IMG/VR virus record: IMGVR_UViG_3300008517_000278
Span: 1 to 37,907 of that record
Source of the DNA: a virus
Strand: one strand, 5' to 3'
DNA length: 37,907 nucleotides
Part shown: piece by piece, positions 12,730 through 20,875 of the stretch
How positions within the stretch are numbered: position 1 is the stretch's first letter
Layout of the letters: the number at the start of each line of letters is the position of its first letter
Program-made: the position numbers and the translations under genes
Notes under the pieces: generated by a model
What the model saw: the letters and a program-made list of their open reading frames with translations, nothing else
Told to the model about the DNA's origin: nothing
Database searches by the model: none

Positions 12730-13050
12730 GTGGAAATGCTAAGAAATATTAAGAACCTAGAGCATATAAAATTAGCCATAATTTTTATTGCCCTGAATGT
12801 TCTTGATATGTTTTTGACTCAGATAATCTTATTAAAGGGTGGCTGGGAAGCAAATCCGATTATGAAGTATCCCTTGGGTTATTCCATGGCTTTAAGTTGG
12901 TCAATTAAGTTAACTGCCATAATATCTGTTACTATTGTTCTCTTGTATTGTGCAACCTTTCACCCACGCCCTATAAAAATAACCTTTATATCTATAATTG
13001 GTTTCATGTCAATCGTTTGCTTATATAATGGATTACAATTAGTATCCTAA
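12730..13050 (+). CDS. DUF5658-like membrane protein, plus-strand paralogue
   Basis: A 106-residue integral membrane protein with three hydrophobic segments (about 15-35, 53-73 and 85-104) and the signature NVLDMFLTQIILLKGGWEAN, homologous to the phage's other copy at 9568-9885. Here the start is GTG at 12730, or an ATG two codons later; neither has a strong ribosome binding site. The gene runs against its neighbours and is AT-rich, facing the tail gene tail-to-tail with 9 bp between stops. This looks like a moron: an accessory gene inserted at the end of the late operon. I see no clear promoter for it. Confidence 0.78.
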   Translation: MEMLRNIKNLEHIKLAIIFIALNVLDMFLTQIILLKGGWEANPIMKYPLGYSMALSWSIKLTAIISVTIVLLYCATFHPRPIKITFISIIGFMSIVCLYNGLQLVS

Positions 13051-13059
13051 CTCAACCGA

Positions 13060-13926
13060 TTATGTCCCCTCAAAACACCTCTCATTGCCATCATCGTCTA
13101 TATAGCAATAATTAGTTCCTGACATCGGCGCTTTCGTATTGATTGATATTTGGGAAGGAATCTTACCAATAAGTCCAGTCAGAGTGCCCTCTATGTATCG
13201 TTCATTGCCACTGGAATCTATATATCTTTGTTTCGTTCCCTCTACCCAAGGATGCCCTCCTATTTTACCAGTAGCACCATCCAACGTTCCTTCCTTCAAT
13301 CTCTTAGAGTAATCTGTACCTAGATAAGCGAGATTATCTCCCTCTACCCAAATATATCCAGCAGGACTTTCTCGCAGCGTTGAGTCTGGAATAGTCAGAT
13401 AGGTGTCCCCTTCTGGTGGGCCAGCCATATCGTAATCTGCACTGTGAACCCATATTAGGACTGTATACCCTTCACTATTTATATGCTCACTAGGGATATT
13501 AAAATATACATATTTCCCAATAACTAACTCAGATATATTCTTGGAAGCTATCAGGTATTCTGCCGAGAACCGCCCACGTATCCAGCCATATATCTCTGTA
13601 CCAAAGTCTGGGTCTGCCCCATTTCCATTAAGGATAAGAAGCTGCCCACTTCCACCAAAATCAGTACACAAAACACGAAGAACAACGTCTTCGTTAATGC
13701 CTGTAGTATCATAAAATGTAATACATCTCTGCATACCACAAGGTAATGGCCCTCCTGCATACCAATTACGAGGGGCATTATATGGGTAGCTTGGTTTTTG
13801 GAAGTCCTCTGCAGTGGCGTGCCCCCAGCACCATAGCCAAGTTTCCATAACAGTCCAGCCATATGGCTGAATCAATGCCCTACGCCCAAACGCACTTATA
13901 CTTACACTTATCGGAAGTTCTGCCAT
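13060..13926 (-). CDS. Tail/fibre protein with YIDxxGNER repeats
   Basis: This 288-residue protein is probably a virion-surface tail or fibre component. The N-terminal two thirds is an all-beta, aromatic-rich domain containing WCWGHATAEDFQKPSYP and LIWVHSADYDMAGPP, similar to domains in other phage tail proteins. The C-terminal third holds imperfect repeats: RYIDSSGNERYIEGT and CYIDDDGNERCFEGT, each preceded by GKI, plus a degenerate first copy. Such YID-x-x-G-x-E-R repeats are common at the tips of phage tail proteins. ATG at 13926 follows TTAGGAGATT. It is the last of the tail genes before the small coiled-coil proteins. The receptor-binding role is inferred. Confidence 0.7.
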   Translation of the reverse strand: MAELPISVSISAFGRRALIQPYGWTVMETWLWCWGHATAEDFQKPSYPYNAPRNWYAGGPLPCGMQRCITFYDTTGINEDVVLRVLCTDFGGSGQLLILNGNGADPDFGTEIYGWIRGRFSAEYLIASKNISELVIGKYVYFNIPSEHINSEGYTVLIWVHSADYDMAGPPEGDTYLTIPDSTLRESPAGYIWVEGDNLAYLGTDYSKRLKEGTLDGATGKIGGHPWVEGTKQRYIDSSGNERYIEGTLTGLIGKIPSQISINTKAPMSGTNYCYIDDDGNERCFEGT

Positions 13927-13932
13927 AATCTC

Positions 13933-16056
13933 CTAATCATACATATCCTCACCTACAGGGATTTTGAGCCGAGACTTGAAGTAGCCACCGTGGAATTGCT
14001 TGGATGAAGTGCCTATATTTCGACTATTATCATTATTGGGGCGAAAATTACCGCCATACAAAGTCACATCGCCATCAGTAGGCCACAACCAAATATCTTT
14101 GTCTGAATACAGATAAACCGTTTTCTCACTACCTTCAGGGGTTGCAACTATAAGGCAATCTGCATTAGCTCCGATATTGCCAATAAGTGTATCTCCATGA
14201 TAAAACCGAATAATCGCATCTCCATAAAAATGGCCCCCACTTGCATCAAGTTTAATGTTCCCACCAGCAGCATAGAACTTCCCATCTGTCCCGATGTAAA
14301 CCTGAACAGGTGTGCCAGCGTCGTAATCTTCCTTTGAGGCAAAAGTCCTGAAGGCGTTGATACCCTCACCGCCGTAGAGTGCTATACCATAAGTGGCATC
14401 TAAAACGACTCCGCTTTCCTCATACCACAGTCCATCCTTAACCGTCTTGGAGAGGAGAATATTCCCAGCATCTATACTTGTAAGTAGAACCAGCCCGTAA
14501 GTACCCTCTTGAACTTCGTCTAAGACAACGAGCCCACTGGCTGTTAGCGAAGAAGACTTTAATCTTCTAACAATCGTAGCCCTGCCAAACTCTATTAGCT
14601 GTGCAGATGTAGCCTCTTCCCAGGAGTCCCCGTCCCAGATCATAACTTTGTTGGGAATATAATTCGTGTCGAGCCAGAAATCGCCAGCCTCTTCTGCTGT
14701 CGGCGCACTGTCCTGCTTCCATAGGTTGTACTCTGCCTCACCAGGAACGCGGATAGCGTAGAGTGTATTTTCCGATACATAAACGCCCGTAGCATCTAGG
14801 TGTAGATAATTCTGCCTTATATATAGGTCTGGCCCGTCCTTTATCTCATCCAAATAGGCAAAAAGTTCACCTACTTGCACTCTCGCAAAGTAATTGCTGG
14901 GGTCCGTGTAAGTCTCCAGGTTTTTTAGTATCTCACGATACCTCAGCATTTCCAGCCAGTTCCCGAAACCGAAGGTCATTGTCCACTTGTCTTGTCCAAA
15001 CCTTCGGTGAACATACCCCAGGTTGCCAGTCCGCTCATCTCCCTGCCGGGAATCGGTGACTTTCACATAGTCAAAGACTTCAGCACCGACATTAAGCGGA
15101 ACTTCAGCAGCGCCCCTCTTGCTCCACATCTCGGCTTTAGCTATCAACGCTTCGGCAATGTCATCAGCCTGGTCGTTGCTTTCGAGTTTGGCCTGGATGT
15201 AGTGAATTTTCTTGACCTCATCAGGCAGAGAGTCATAATCCGAAGTTGAAGCCTCGCCCAGATATTGAGGGTCATCATCCTCATAAGACATAACATAGAC
15301 CCTACTGGGAATGACTAGGGTGTTCTTGTAGGCTTTGGAGAAAAACTTATGGCTACCTCTTTCAAGGCTATACTCATAGTCATAATCCGTTCCTGTAGTA
15401 ACTGGCTTCAAGATATGGACTTTGCCATCTTCTTCCCATCGAGCTACATTGGAAGTGTAGTCTAATAGTCGTCTTAATGCAGCGAGCCTATTCCCGCCAA
15501 CATAAATTCTAAATCCTCCCTTCGGCTTGTAAGTGTCAGCCAGAGTATCATAGCCATCATCCCATACTACATCAAATTCTTCGCAATGACCATAACAATC
15601 TAATGTAGCACCGACAACCGCATCTACCAAGTCCTTGACTGTTTCTTCGTTATCATCATCTGGAATATAACTTTGATTGGCTTGGTCATCGGCCATGAGG
15701 TCAAGAGCCCCCCGTAATTCCAGAGTACAGTTTAGTTTGTTCGGGTCAGAGTCCCATTGCTGGTCTATCACCCATAGTGGAGCCGTTCCTGAATATTCCT
15801 CACCAGCTCTTGTGATCGCCCCGTATGAGATTACCCCCTTGAATCCCTTGAGGTCTATATCATCTAATTCACCATCTCGATTATGTAGAATAATCGTCGC
15901 TCGGTGAGAGTAATTTTCTTCGTCATGTGCTGAAGGCAAGATGCGTTCGTTGCCGTAAGTATATGTTGCTGCTCCTTTAGTCAAGACAATCTTGTATAAA
16001 TTTTTAACAGAGCCAGCCTGTTGAGCATCCTTTAATGTGTCTGAAAGTGTCCTCAT
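13933..16056 (-). CDS. Tail hub / fibre fusion-type protein, 707 aa
   Basis: The N-terminal 380 residues resemble baseplate-hub type proteins of phage tails: TIILHNRDGELDDIDL, KDLVDAVVGATLDCYG, LRRLLDYTSNVARWEEDGKV, then FFSKAYKNTLVIPSRVYV and FDYVKVTDSRQGDERTGNLG. The rest is fibre-like: beta repeats, DFWLDTNYIPNKVMIWDGDSW, and a final NIGTSSKQFHGGYFKSRLKI segment, which in other phages precedes an S74 chaperone domain; no S74 domain is present. It is likely a structural tail protein joining the hub to fibre. The ATG overlaps the preceding stop (ATGA). A hub-like protein in a genome lacking visible tail-tube genes is noteworthy. Confidence 0.78.
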   Translation of the reverse strand: MRTLSDTLKDAQQAGSVKNLYKIVLTKGAATYTYGNERILPSAHDEENYSHRATIILHNRDGELDDIDLKGFKGVISYGAITRAGEEYSGTAPLWVIDQQWDSDPNKLNCTLELRGALDLMADDQANQSYIPDDDNEETVKDLVDAVVGATLDCYGHCEEFDVVWDDGYDTLADTYKPKGGFRIYVGGNRLAALRRLLDYTSNVARWEEDGKVHILKPVTTGTDYDYEYSLERGSHKFFSKAYKNTLVIPSRVYVMSYEDDDPQYLGEASTSDYDSLPDEVKKIHYIQAKLESNDQADDIAEALIAKAEMWSKRGAAEVPLNVGAEVFDYVKVTDSRQGDERTGNLGYVHRRFGQDKWTMTFGFGNWLEMLRYREILKNLETYTDPSNYFARVQVGELFAYLDEIKDGPDLYIRQNYLHLDATGVYVSENTLYAIRVPGEAEYNLWKQDSAPTAEEAGDFWLDTNYIPNKVMIWDGDSWEEATSAQLIEFGRATIVRRLKSSSLTASGLVVLDEVQEGTYGLVLLTSIDAGNILLSKTVKDGLWYEESGVVLDATYGIALYGGEGINAFRTFASKEDYDAGTPVQVYIGTDGKFYAAGGNIKLDASGGHFYGDAIIRFYHGDTLIGNIGANADCLIVATPEGSEKTVYLYSDKDIWLWPTDGDVTLYGGNFRPNNDNSRNIGTSSKQFHGGYFKSRLKIPVGEDMYD

Positions 16057-16382
16057 TTTACTTCAAATGCGAATTTGCTAGGAGATATGATAGCCGTTTC
16101 CCCTGTTCCATCAATAACCAGGATTTCGCCTCGCCATTGCCCTTCATCCATAGGGTCAGAATCTACTCCCTTATGATAGAAGTATTCGTAAATCCCTGTT
16201 GTGCTTTCATATTGCGTCATAGCCTCCCCATCAACCTTCGGCTCGTCGCTAGGGTCAGTGATAGAAACCTTCACCGCCGTTGGGTCAACAAGCGCCTTAT
16301 TCTCATCATAGATAAGGGCGAGAACCCACACACTAGCCTTGTCGGGGAATACTATTACTTGAACAATGCCTTCTAATGCCAT
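16053..16382 (-). CDS. Small tail-associated Ig-like protein, 109 aa
   Basis: This 109-residue beta-rich protein has a short hydrophobic N-terminus and a layout (VKVSITDPSDEPKVDG, then STTGIYEYFYHKG and WRGEILVIDGTG) resembling the Ig-like extracellular modules that recur in this phage's tail cluster and in phage baseplate upper proteins. It most likely forms part of the fibre or tail tip. The ATG at 16382 is preceded by TTCGGGAGGCTAAT. It overlaps the hub/fibre gene by four bases. Confidence 0.65.
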   Translation of the reverse strand: MALEGIVQVIVFPDKASVWVLALIYDENKALVDPTAVKVSITDPSDEPKVDGEAMTQYESTTGIYEYFYHKGVDSDPMDEGQWRGEILVIDGTGETAIISPSKFAFEVK

Positions 16383-16383
16383 A

Positions 16384-16641
16384 TTAGCCTCCCGAAGTAG
16401 TAACCTTGACCTTTCTGTACTGCGATGTGGTTGCCTTTATATTTCTGTACTGCGATGTGGTTGCCTTTATATTTCTGTACTGCGATGTGGTTGCCTTTAT
16501 ATTTCTGTACTGCGATGTAATGACCTTTACAAATAATGTCCTTCCTTCAAGGGAAAGCTCACGGCTTACCCAATTAAATATATGCCCTAGAGTAAAACTC
16601 TGCGCACCATGCCACGGATATACTTTCCAATCTATAATCAT
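16384..16641 (-). CDS. Repeat protein with TSQYRNIKAT decapeptides, 85 aa
   Basis: The 85-residue product has a unique N-terminal half (MIIDWKVYPWHGAQSFTLG...) and a C-terminal half of four tandem decapeptides TSQYRNIKAT, the last degenerate (TSQYRKVKVT). The repeats are encoded by perfect 30-bp DNA repeats. Short repeat proteins of this sort lie among tail genes of many environmental phages and may decorate or extend fibres; no function is known to me. The ATG at 16641 follows the 191-aa gene directly and has only a weak binding site, so coupling is likely. Copy number could vary by slippage in frame. Confidence 0.65.
   Translation of the reverse strand: MIIDWKVYPWHGAQSFTLGHIFNWVSRELSLEGRTLFVKVITSQYRNIKATTSQYRNIKATTSQYRNIKATTSQYRKVKVTTSGG
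16412..16530. repeat. Tandem 30-bp repeats, 3 perfect plus 1 degenerate
   Basis: A 30-bp unit is present three times without mismatch (16412-16441, 16442-16471, 16472-16501) and once as a partial, diverged copy (16502-16530). It is in frame with the 85-aa gene and encodes the decapeptide repeat. Perfect identity means the repeats are recent or homogenised. Confidence 0.97.
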
Positions 16642-16642
16642 T

Positions 16643-17218
16643 TTACGTACTCGTCAAGATAGTTATAGTCCTCTGGTCGCAATCTGCCTCCGTGAATTTC
16701 AGCGTTATCACGTCTGCGTTCATCTCTGTCTGCGTGAAGTTTATTTTATAGACACCTGCGCTAATCTCGCTAACTGAATTCTCTGTATTCGCGAAAGCTG
16801 CACCATCCTTTGATATTTGCGAGGTAATTGTTTTACCCGTAGCTGGAGTGATGTGGTCAGCCGACAATACCATTAAGAACTCAAAATTACTCAGGGCGAC
16901 ATTTTTGGATATGCCAGACGGTAACAAGTCAGTTTTGGCCTTGACCGCATCTAGCGTTGCTTCTAGAGCTAATTCCTTGACTCTGAATATTCCACTAGCT
17001 TTAGATACATCGTTCTCGAAGAATAGCCCTGACCATGTTCCAGCAATAGTGAAGTTGAAGTCGAGATAATATAATCCCAACTCAATCTCGGTAAAGGTCT
17101 GAAGGTCACTCTTGACATTCGCTGGACTCCACAGATATGCAGTAACAGTCTTTCCGGTGCCAAATGCTTCGGCTCTGTAGATTATCCTATTTGTACCCGT
17201 ATTATAAAGTTCTGCCAT
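16643..17218 (-). CDS. Modular tail protein with two beta domains, 191 aa
   Basis: The 191-residue protein has two modules. The first (about 5-70, with GKTVTAYLWSPANVKSD and GLYYLDFNFTIAGTWSG) resembles the Ig-like module at the start of the 209-aa protein. The second (about 125-190, SQISKDGAAFANTENSVSEI and VYKINFTQTEMNAD) is clearly related to the 113-aa protein at 17973-18314. They are joined by a helical linker (LEATLDAVKAKTDLLPSGI). It is likely a baseplate or fibre component; role inferred from location and module reuse. An ATG at 17218 follows GAAGGATAAAA. Confidence 0.7.
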   Translation of the reverse strand: MAELYNTGTNRIIYRAEAFGTGKTVTAYLWSPANVKSDLQTFTEIELGLYYLDFNFTIAGTWSGLFFENDVSKASGIFRVKELALEATLDAVKAKTDLLPSGISKNVALSNFEFLMVLSADHITPATGKTITSQISKDGAAFANTENSVSEISAGVYKINFTQTEMNADVITLKFTEADCDQRTITILTST

Positions 17219-17230
17219 TTTTATCCTTCA

Positions 17231-17270
17231 GGATTCAGAGAGGAGGGAATAAAGCACCTCCCCTGAATCC
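17231..17270 (-). other. Intercistronic hairpin between two tail genes
   Basis: GGATTCAG (17231-17238) pairs with CTGAATCC (17263-17270), with further GAGG/CCTC pairing inside. On the minus strand it is followed by TGAAGGATAAAAATGG, the ribosome binding region of the next gene, not a T-run. It probably affects mRNA stability or translation rather than ending transcription. Confidence 0.6.
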
Positions 17271-17275
17271 TTTCG

Positions 17276-17905
17276 TTAACCTACCATCGCTGGCGAGGCT
17301 ATAGCATCCACAGCGTCTTTTATCGCTCCCAGGCCATCGGTTCCATTACTGAGGTCTGTCTGAATTCCGTCTACGACAGTATCTACGGTAGTTATCAATC
17401 CATTAGTCGTGGAATGAGCACTATCCATTTCATCTTTAGTTGGTGCATCGTAATCACCTAGGGCAGTGTCAACCTCAGCGTTTATTGCCGCTGCATCAGG
17501 CAATGCGGCTAACCCAGAATCCAATTCAGCCTTAGTAGGAGCATCGTAGTCACCGAGAGCTGTATCAACTTCGGCATTGATTGCTGCTGCATCAGGCAGT
17601 GCAGCTATAGCATCACCGACAGAATCCATGTCGTGTCCAGCTACGGGGAAAGCCTTGACCACTTCGCCGTTGTTGTCGGTGGTATTCTTCATTATGATAA
17701 TCCACTCACCCTCAGCATCCGGCGTAAACGTGGCGTAATACCTACCAGTAGAGACTACCTCAGTCATTTCAGCCACGCACTTAGCTTCATCCTTAGCATG
17801 TGCCTCATCGTACACATCCATTGTGACAGTCTTGCCGGTAGCGGAATTCACCGCCTGATAGGTTACTATGATTGCTACTCCATTTTTATAAGTTCCTGCT
17901 GCCAT
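17276..17905 (-). CDS. Modular tail protein with 32-residue repeat, 209 aa
   Basis: The N-terminal part (about 5-85) is an Ig-like module (VAIIVTYQAVNSATGKTVTM, TGRYYATFTPDAEGEW). Residues about 98-165 contain two copies of a 32-residue repeat, ALPDAAAINAEVDTALGDYD followed by APTK, almost identical in protein but differing at many synonymous sites. A C-terminal helical stretch ends in AIASPAMVG. Similar alternating Ig plus ALPDAAAI-type helical repeats occur in fibre-region proteins of uncultivated phages. ATG at 17905 follows AGGAGGAACAAACC. Probably a fibre or baseplate component; role inferred from context. Confidence 0.7.
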   Translation of the reverse strand: MAAGTYKNGVAIIVTYQAVNSATGKTVTMDVYDEAHAKDEAKCVAEMTEVVSTGRYYATFTPDAEGEWIIIMKNTTDNNGEVVKAFPVAGHDMDSVGDAIAALPDAAAINAEVDTALGDYDAPTKAELDSGLAALPDAAAINAEVDTALGDYDAPTKDEMDSAHSTTNGLITTVDTVVDGIQTDLSNGTDGLGAIKDAVDAIASPAMVG

Positions 17906-17972
17906 TGGTTTGTTCCTCCTTTTTAGATTTTATTTGCTTCTTATCGTTTCAACATCTCTTCATGCTTACCTC

Positions 17973-18314
17973 CTATCCCTTCTGAGCGTCAGGGTTTGCT
18001 CTAATATCTCCTGTCTCCTCTGGATAAAGGACTATAGGAGTCGTCTTGGCGCCGCTCGTCGAGGTTTTTACTATTATTGCCACGGTATCGGCGTTCATCT
18101 CAGTTGCCGTAAGGTCGAGATAATACATACCGCTACTAGTAGCTATCTCCGTGGCCTCATTATCACAATCAGCGAACGTCCCTCCATCCTTGCTGATTTC
18201 GGAATCGAGGTCTGCCGCTCCAGTGACTAAATCGCCATCAGCATCGAGCAAGACAAAAGTTACTCGATAGGCAATCCCTTTCTTTGGTATTGGCATAGCA
18301 TCAGTTGAACCCAT
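17973..18314 (-). CDS. Tail-associated Ig-like protein, 113 aa
   Basis: This 113-residue beta-rich protein begins PIPKKGIAYRVTFVLLDADG and carries SEISKDGGTFADCDNEATEI followed by SGMYYLDLTATEMNADTVAI. That block matches the C-terminal module of the 191-aa protein at 16643-17218 (ISKDG, TEMNAD in the same order), so the two are paralogous. It lies between the FN3-containing fibre protein and the repeat proteins. A structural role in the tail tip or fibres is inferred. The ATG at 18314 has AAGGATGGTGAAAT upstream. Confidence 0.7.
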   Translation of the reverse strand: MGSTDAMPIPKKGIAYRVTFVLLDADGDLVTGAADLDSEISKDGGTFADCDNEATEIATSSGMYYLDLTATEMNADTVAIIVKTSTSGAKTTPIVLYPEETGDIRANPDAQKG

Positions 18315-18317
18315 ATT

Positions 18318-20201
18318 TCACCATCCTTTACCTATCCTTTGTGCTCCGATGGGCAAGATAGAACCTCCCCATCGTCGCATAGTAGGCTGCCCTACTAGGG
18401 TTTCAAATTCTTCAGAATCACTCCACTCACCTTCGCCAGCACTATTCTTAGCCTGCGTCTGAAATTCGTATTCTGTGCCAGAGTCTAGCTCAGTTAAGTC
18501 CTCATAGTATTCATCATTGGTTTCCAAGGTGTTCTGCCACTCGGTTATTACCCATTCCCCTACACCCAATTCCTCAAACATGAAATCCCTGGTATTGTTG
18601 GAGAGCCAATTACTCCCACCATCAATACTGTATTCAGCATTTCCGCCAGTATAAGTTGGAGAGCTGCCATCCAGTCTCCAGCCTACATGATTAGAACCGT
18701 CACCATCTAAAGCTCTTACTACAATGGCATACTTTGTACCCTCAGATAAGTTATAACCATCGCCAAGGGTAATTTCTCGCCACTCACCATCAGTATCAGT
18801 CGTTAGAGTATTGCCATTAGTAGTTCCAGAACAGAGGTCTTCACCAGTAGGATGTCCGCTTCCATCAGTAGCTTTTATACTAACCGTGATTGTTCCAGGG
18901 CTTAGTGTGCGGTATAATTTCAATTTAACAAGCTTAATTTTATGCGATTCTAAAGGAGTAATTGTATGTGCTTGCCAAAGGTCGTCATGTGCGTAAAGAA
19001 CATCATCATCACCAGTGTTGTAATGCTCATATAATGCCTCTGCCTCTAAAGGCCTCCACCTGAACCTCGCCTCACAGGACTCTCCGCCATCATCCGAGAT
19101 TTTCCCGTTGATTCGGGCTGTAGTGCCTCCTACATTAGTGGCGGCCTGCCGAATGGCTGTAGGAACTACTGCCTCCTGCAAGTCAAGGTTTGATATTGTG
19201 CAACTTATCGTTGCTGTACCACCTATATCATAACTTGCTATCCCAAAGACAAACTCAAAATCTTGTTGCTCAGTTAATACAACAGTTAAAGTATCAACTA
19301 GATTTGTTCTTTCAGAATCATCATAGATATATTCATATAACTTACCATATGAACCCTCATCATCATCTCTTTTTATCTTAGGATAGTAGTCTGTGCTAAG
19401 ACTAAAATTTGAATAGAGGTCGTATGCCGATTCACTACCGCCATTAATCTCACTGAGAATAATATAATAATTTACACCATTACCACTACGAGATGAGTAA
19501 GACTGCAAGGAGTCTCCACTAGCACCAAAAATACCATGGAAGTCAACCTGTAAATTGGCGAGCATCCAATGGCAAGTCACGGCACCAGCCCCAATCGCAG
19601 TAACCTCCCATTCCAATAGATGCTCGAAATCAGCATTAAAGTGGTTAGAGCCTTTGCTGTCTGAAACATGAAAGGTTTCACCTAAACAATCAGCACTGAC
19701 CGCAGTTATTGTTGTGCTGGTTTTAGTAATATCATTGCCTTCATCAGTCTCATCATAGGTAGAGAAATCCTCAGTTGGGTCAATGCCTTCACCTACAGAT
19801 AAAGCATCTAAGCGGACTAATTTAAGTTCATCTAAAATAGGCGACGCCGCAAGTGTAAGTTTTGTTTTTTCCTTTGCCTTATCACCAAAGAGGCTTTCGT
19901 ATATGGCTATTCGCTGCTCAATGTTAAGTCTGCCAATATCCTTCCATTCTTTGGGAGTATAGTTAGCATCCCTGATAATACCCTTTAACCTATCCCTCTC
20001 TGCTAATACTTGCTCTAATGACGACTCAAATTGCTTTTGGTAAGACCTGAATTTGCCTGTCTTAAGATACTTACTAGGATTACTACGAGCTATTTCGCCC
20101 TGCCTATTGTGCTCGTCAATCATCTGCTGGACAAGCGAATAGCAGGCAAAGAGCTTGTCTTTGTCCTTATTCACGTTTTTGGGATAGATTACTACTTCCA
20201 T
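18318..20201 (-). CDS. Tail fibre-like protein with split FN3 and inserted anchor-R-like domain
   Basis: This 627-residue protein starts with a helical region (about 1-125), continues with a beta-sandwich, lectin-like region (about 150-340), then a fibronectin-III-like domain. The FN3 appears split: its first half (TTARINGKISDDGGESCEAR, about 370-395) and second half (LDSGTEYEFQTQAKNSAGEG, about 575-595) flank about 150 residues matching a choice-of-anchor-R type sandwich (IKLVKLKLYRTLSPGTITVS, LSEGTKYAIVVRAL). It ends RRWGGSILPIGAQRIGKGW, a C-terminus common in phage tail proteins. Likely surface-exposed and host-binding, by inference. It directly follows the head adaptor gene. Confidence 0.75.
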   Translation of the reverse strand: MEVVIYPKNVNKDKDKLFACYSLVQQMIDEHNRQGEIARSNPSKYLKTGKFRSYQKQFESSLEQVLAERDRLKGIIRDANYTPKEWKDIGRLNIEQRIAIYESLFGDKAKEKTKLTLAASPILDELKLVRLDALSVGEGIDPTEDFSTYDETDEGNDITKTSTTITAVSADCLGETFHVSDSKGSNHFNADFEHLLEWEVTAIGAGAVTCHWMLANLQVDFHGIFGASGDSLQSYSSRSGNGVNYYIILSEINGGSESAYDLYSNFSLSTDYYPKIKRDDDEGSYGKLYEYIYDDSERTNLVDTLTVVLTEQQDFEFVFGIASYDIGGTATISCTISNLDLQEAVVPTAIRQAATNVGGTTARINGKISDDGGESCEARFRWRPLEAEALYEHYNTGDDDVLYAHDDLWQAHTITPLESHKIKLVKLKLYRTLSPGTITVSIKATDGSGHPTGEDLCSGTTNGNTLTTDTDGEWREITLGDGYNLSEGTKYAIVVRALDGDGSNHVGWRLDGSSPTYTGGNAEYSIDGGSNWLSNNTRDFMFEELGVGEWVITEWQNTLETNDEYYEDLTELDSGTEYEFQTQAKNSAGEGEWSDSEEFETLVGQPTMRRWGGSILPIGAQRIGKGW

Positions 20202-20283
20202 TTTAGCTCTTAGTCACCCTCAAGCTCAGCGTTACTCTTGTGTACATCTTTCTCTCGCTTTGCCTTCCTTTTTAGACTCTTGA

Positions 20284-20868
20284 TTAAAACTCCCAGGCTT
20301 TATTTTCGGTTATCGAATCAAGCCCGGCCTGATATATTGCGAAGTGCTGAGCAGCCCAATCGTGATACCATCTTGACGAAGCCGGCACTATCTGGTCCCG
20401 CATCTTGTTGAGCCAGGCCATAGCAGCCTTAGCCACAGCGCCATCCACAAGAACACTCTCTAGGTCGTCAGTCAGAGTAGATGTTGAGCCTGTTAGCTGA
20501 TGGACTTTATTACAATACAGATAGATGTTCTCTCCCGAAGTCGGCGCTTCCCCTGTTTGCAATGTCAGGGTGTTGCCGAAGATGCTAAATTTGTGTATGT
20601 AATCAGGTGGATTGTTACCAGTGGGATACTCAACCTTCTCTACCTTGTCACCGATTAAACCCTCTATGTCGCTGAGGTCTATATCTATTGTGCCATCGCT
20701 AACTACGGTTTCTCGGGCTTCATAAGGGCATACCTTCGATATTTCCTTCAGGGCTTTGCGGATATATATGTCTAGTTCGTCATTATCAAAATCATTTCCG
20801 CTAGTCTTAAACTCATCACGTAGGATTTGCCTTACTATGCCTCTTATTCCGTCAATGTTATTAGCCAT
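20284..20868 (-). CDS. Head-tail adaptor / connector protein, 194 aa
   Basis: This 194-residue protein matches the size and layout of phage adaptor proteins that assemble below the portal. It has an N-terminal helical part (IRGIVRQILRDEFK, DELDIYIRKALKEISKVCPY), a central beta insertion (DKVEKVEYPTGNNPPDYIH) and C-terminal helices with AVAKAAMAWLNKMRDQI and WAAQHFAIYQAGLDSI. It follows the major capsid gene and a DUF3008-like small gene, the expected location. ATG at 20868 follows GTAGGTGAGGT. The specific family is not certain; the adaptor role is inferred from architecture and synteny. Confidence 0.72.
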   Translation of the reverse strand: MANNIDGIRGIVRQILRDEFKTSGNDFDNDELDIYIRKALKEISKVCPYEARETVVSDGTIDIDLSDIEGLIGDKVEKVEYPTGNNPPDYIHKFSIFGNTLTLQTGEAPTSGENIYLYCNKVHQLTGSTSTLTDDLESVLVDGAVAKAAMAWLNKMRDQIVPASSRWYHDWAAQHFAIYQAGLDSITENKAWEF

Positions 20869-20875
20869 ACCTCAC

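Noticed and set aside
20202-20283. Possible tiny gene between adaptor and fibre genes
   Set aside because: The only longer open frame (KSLKRKAKREKD...) has no usable start codon after its upstream stop.
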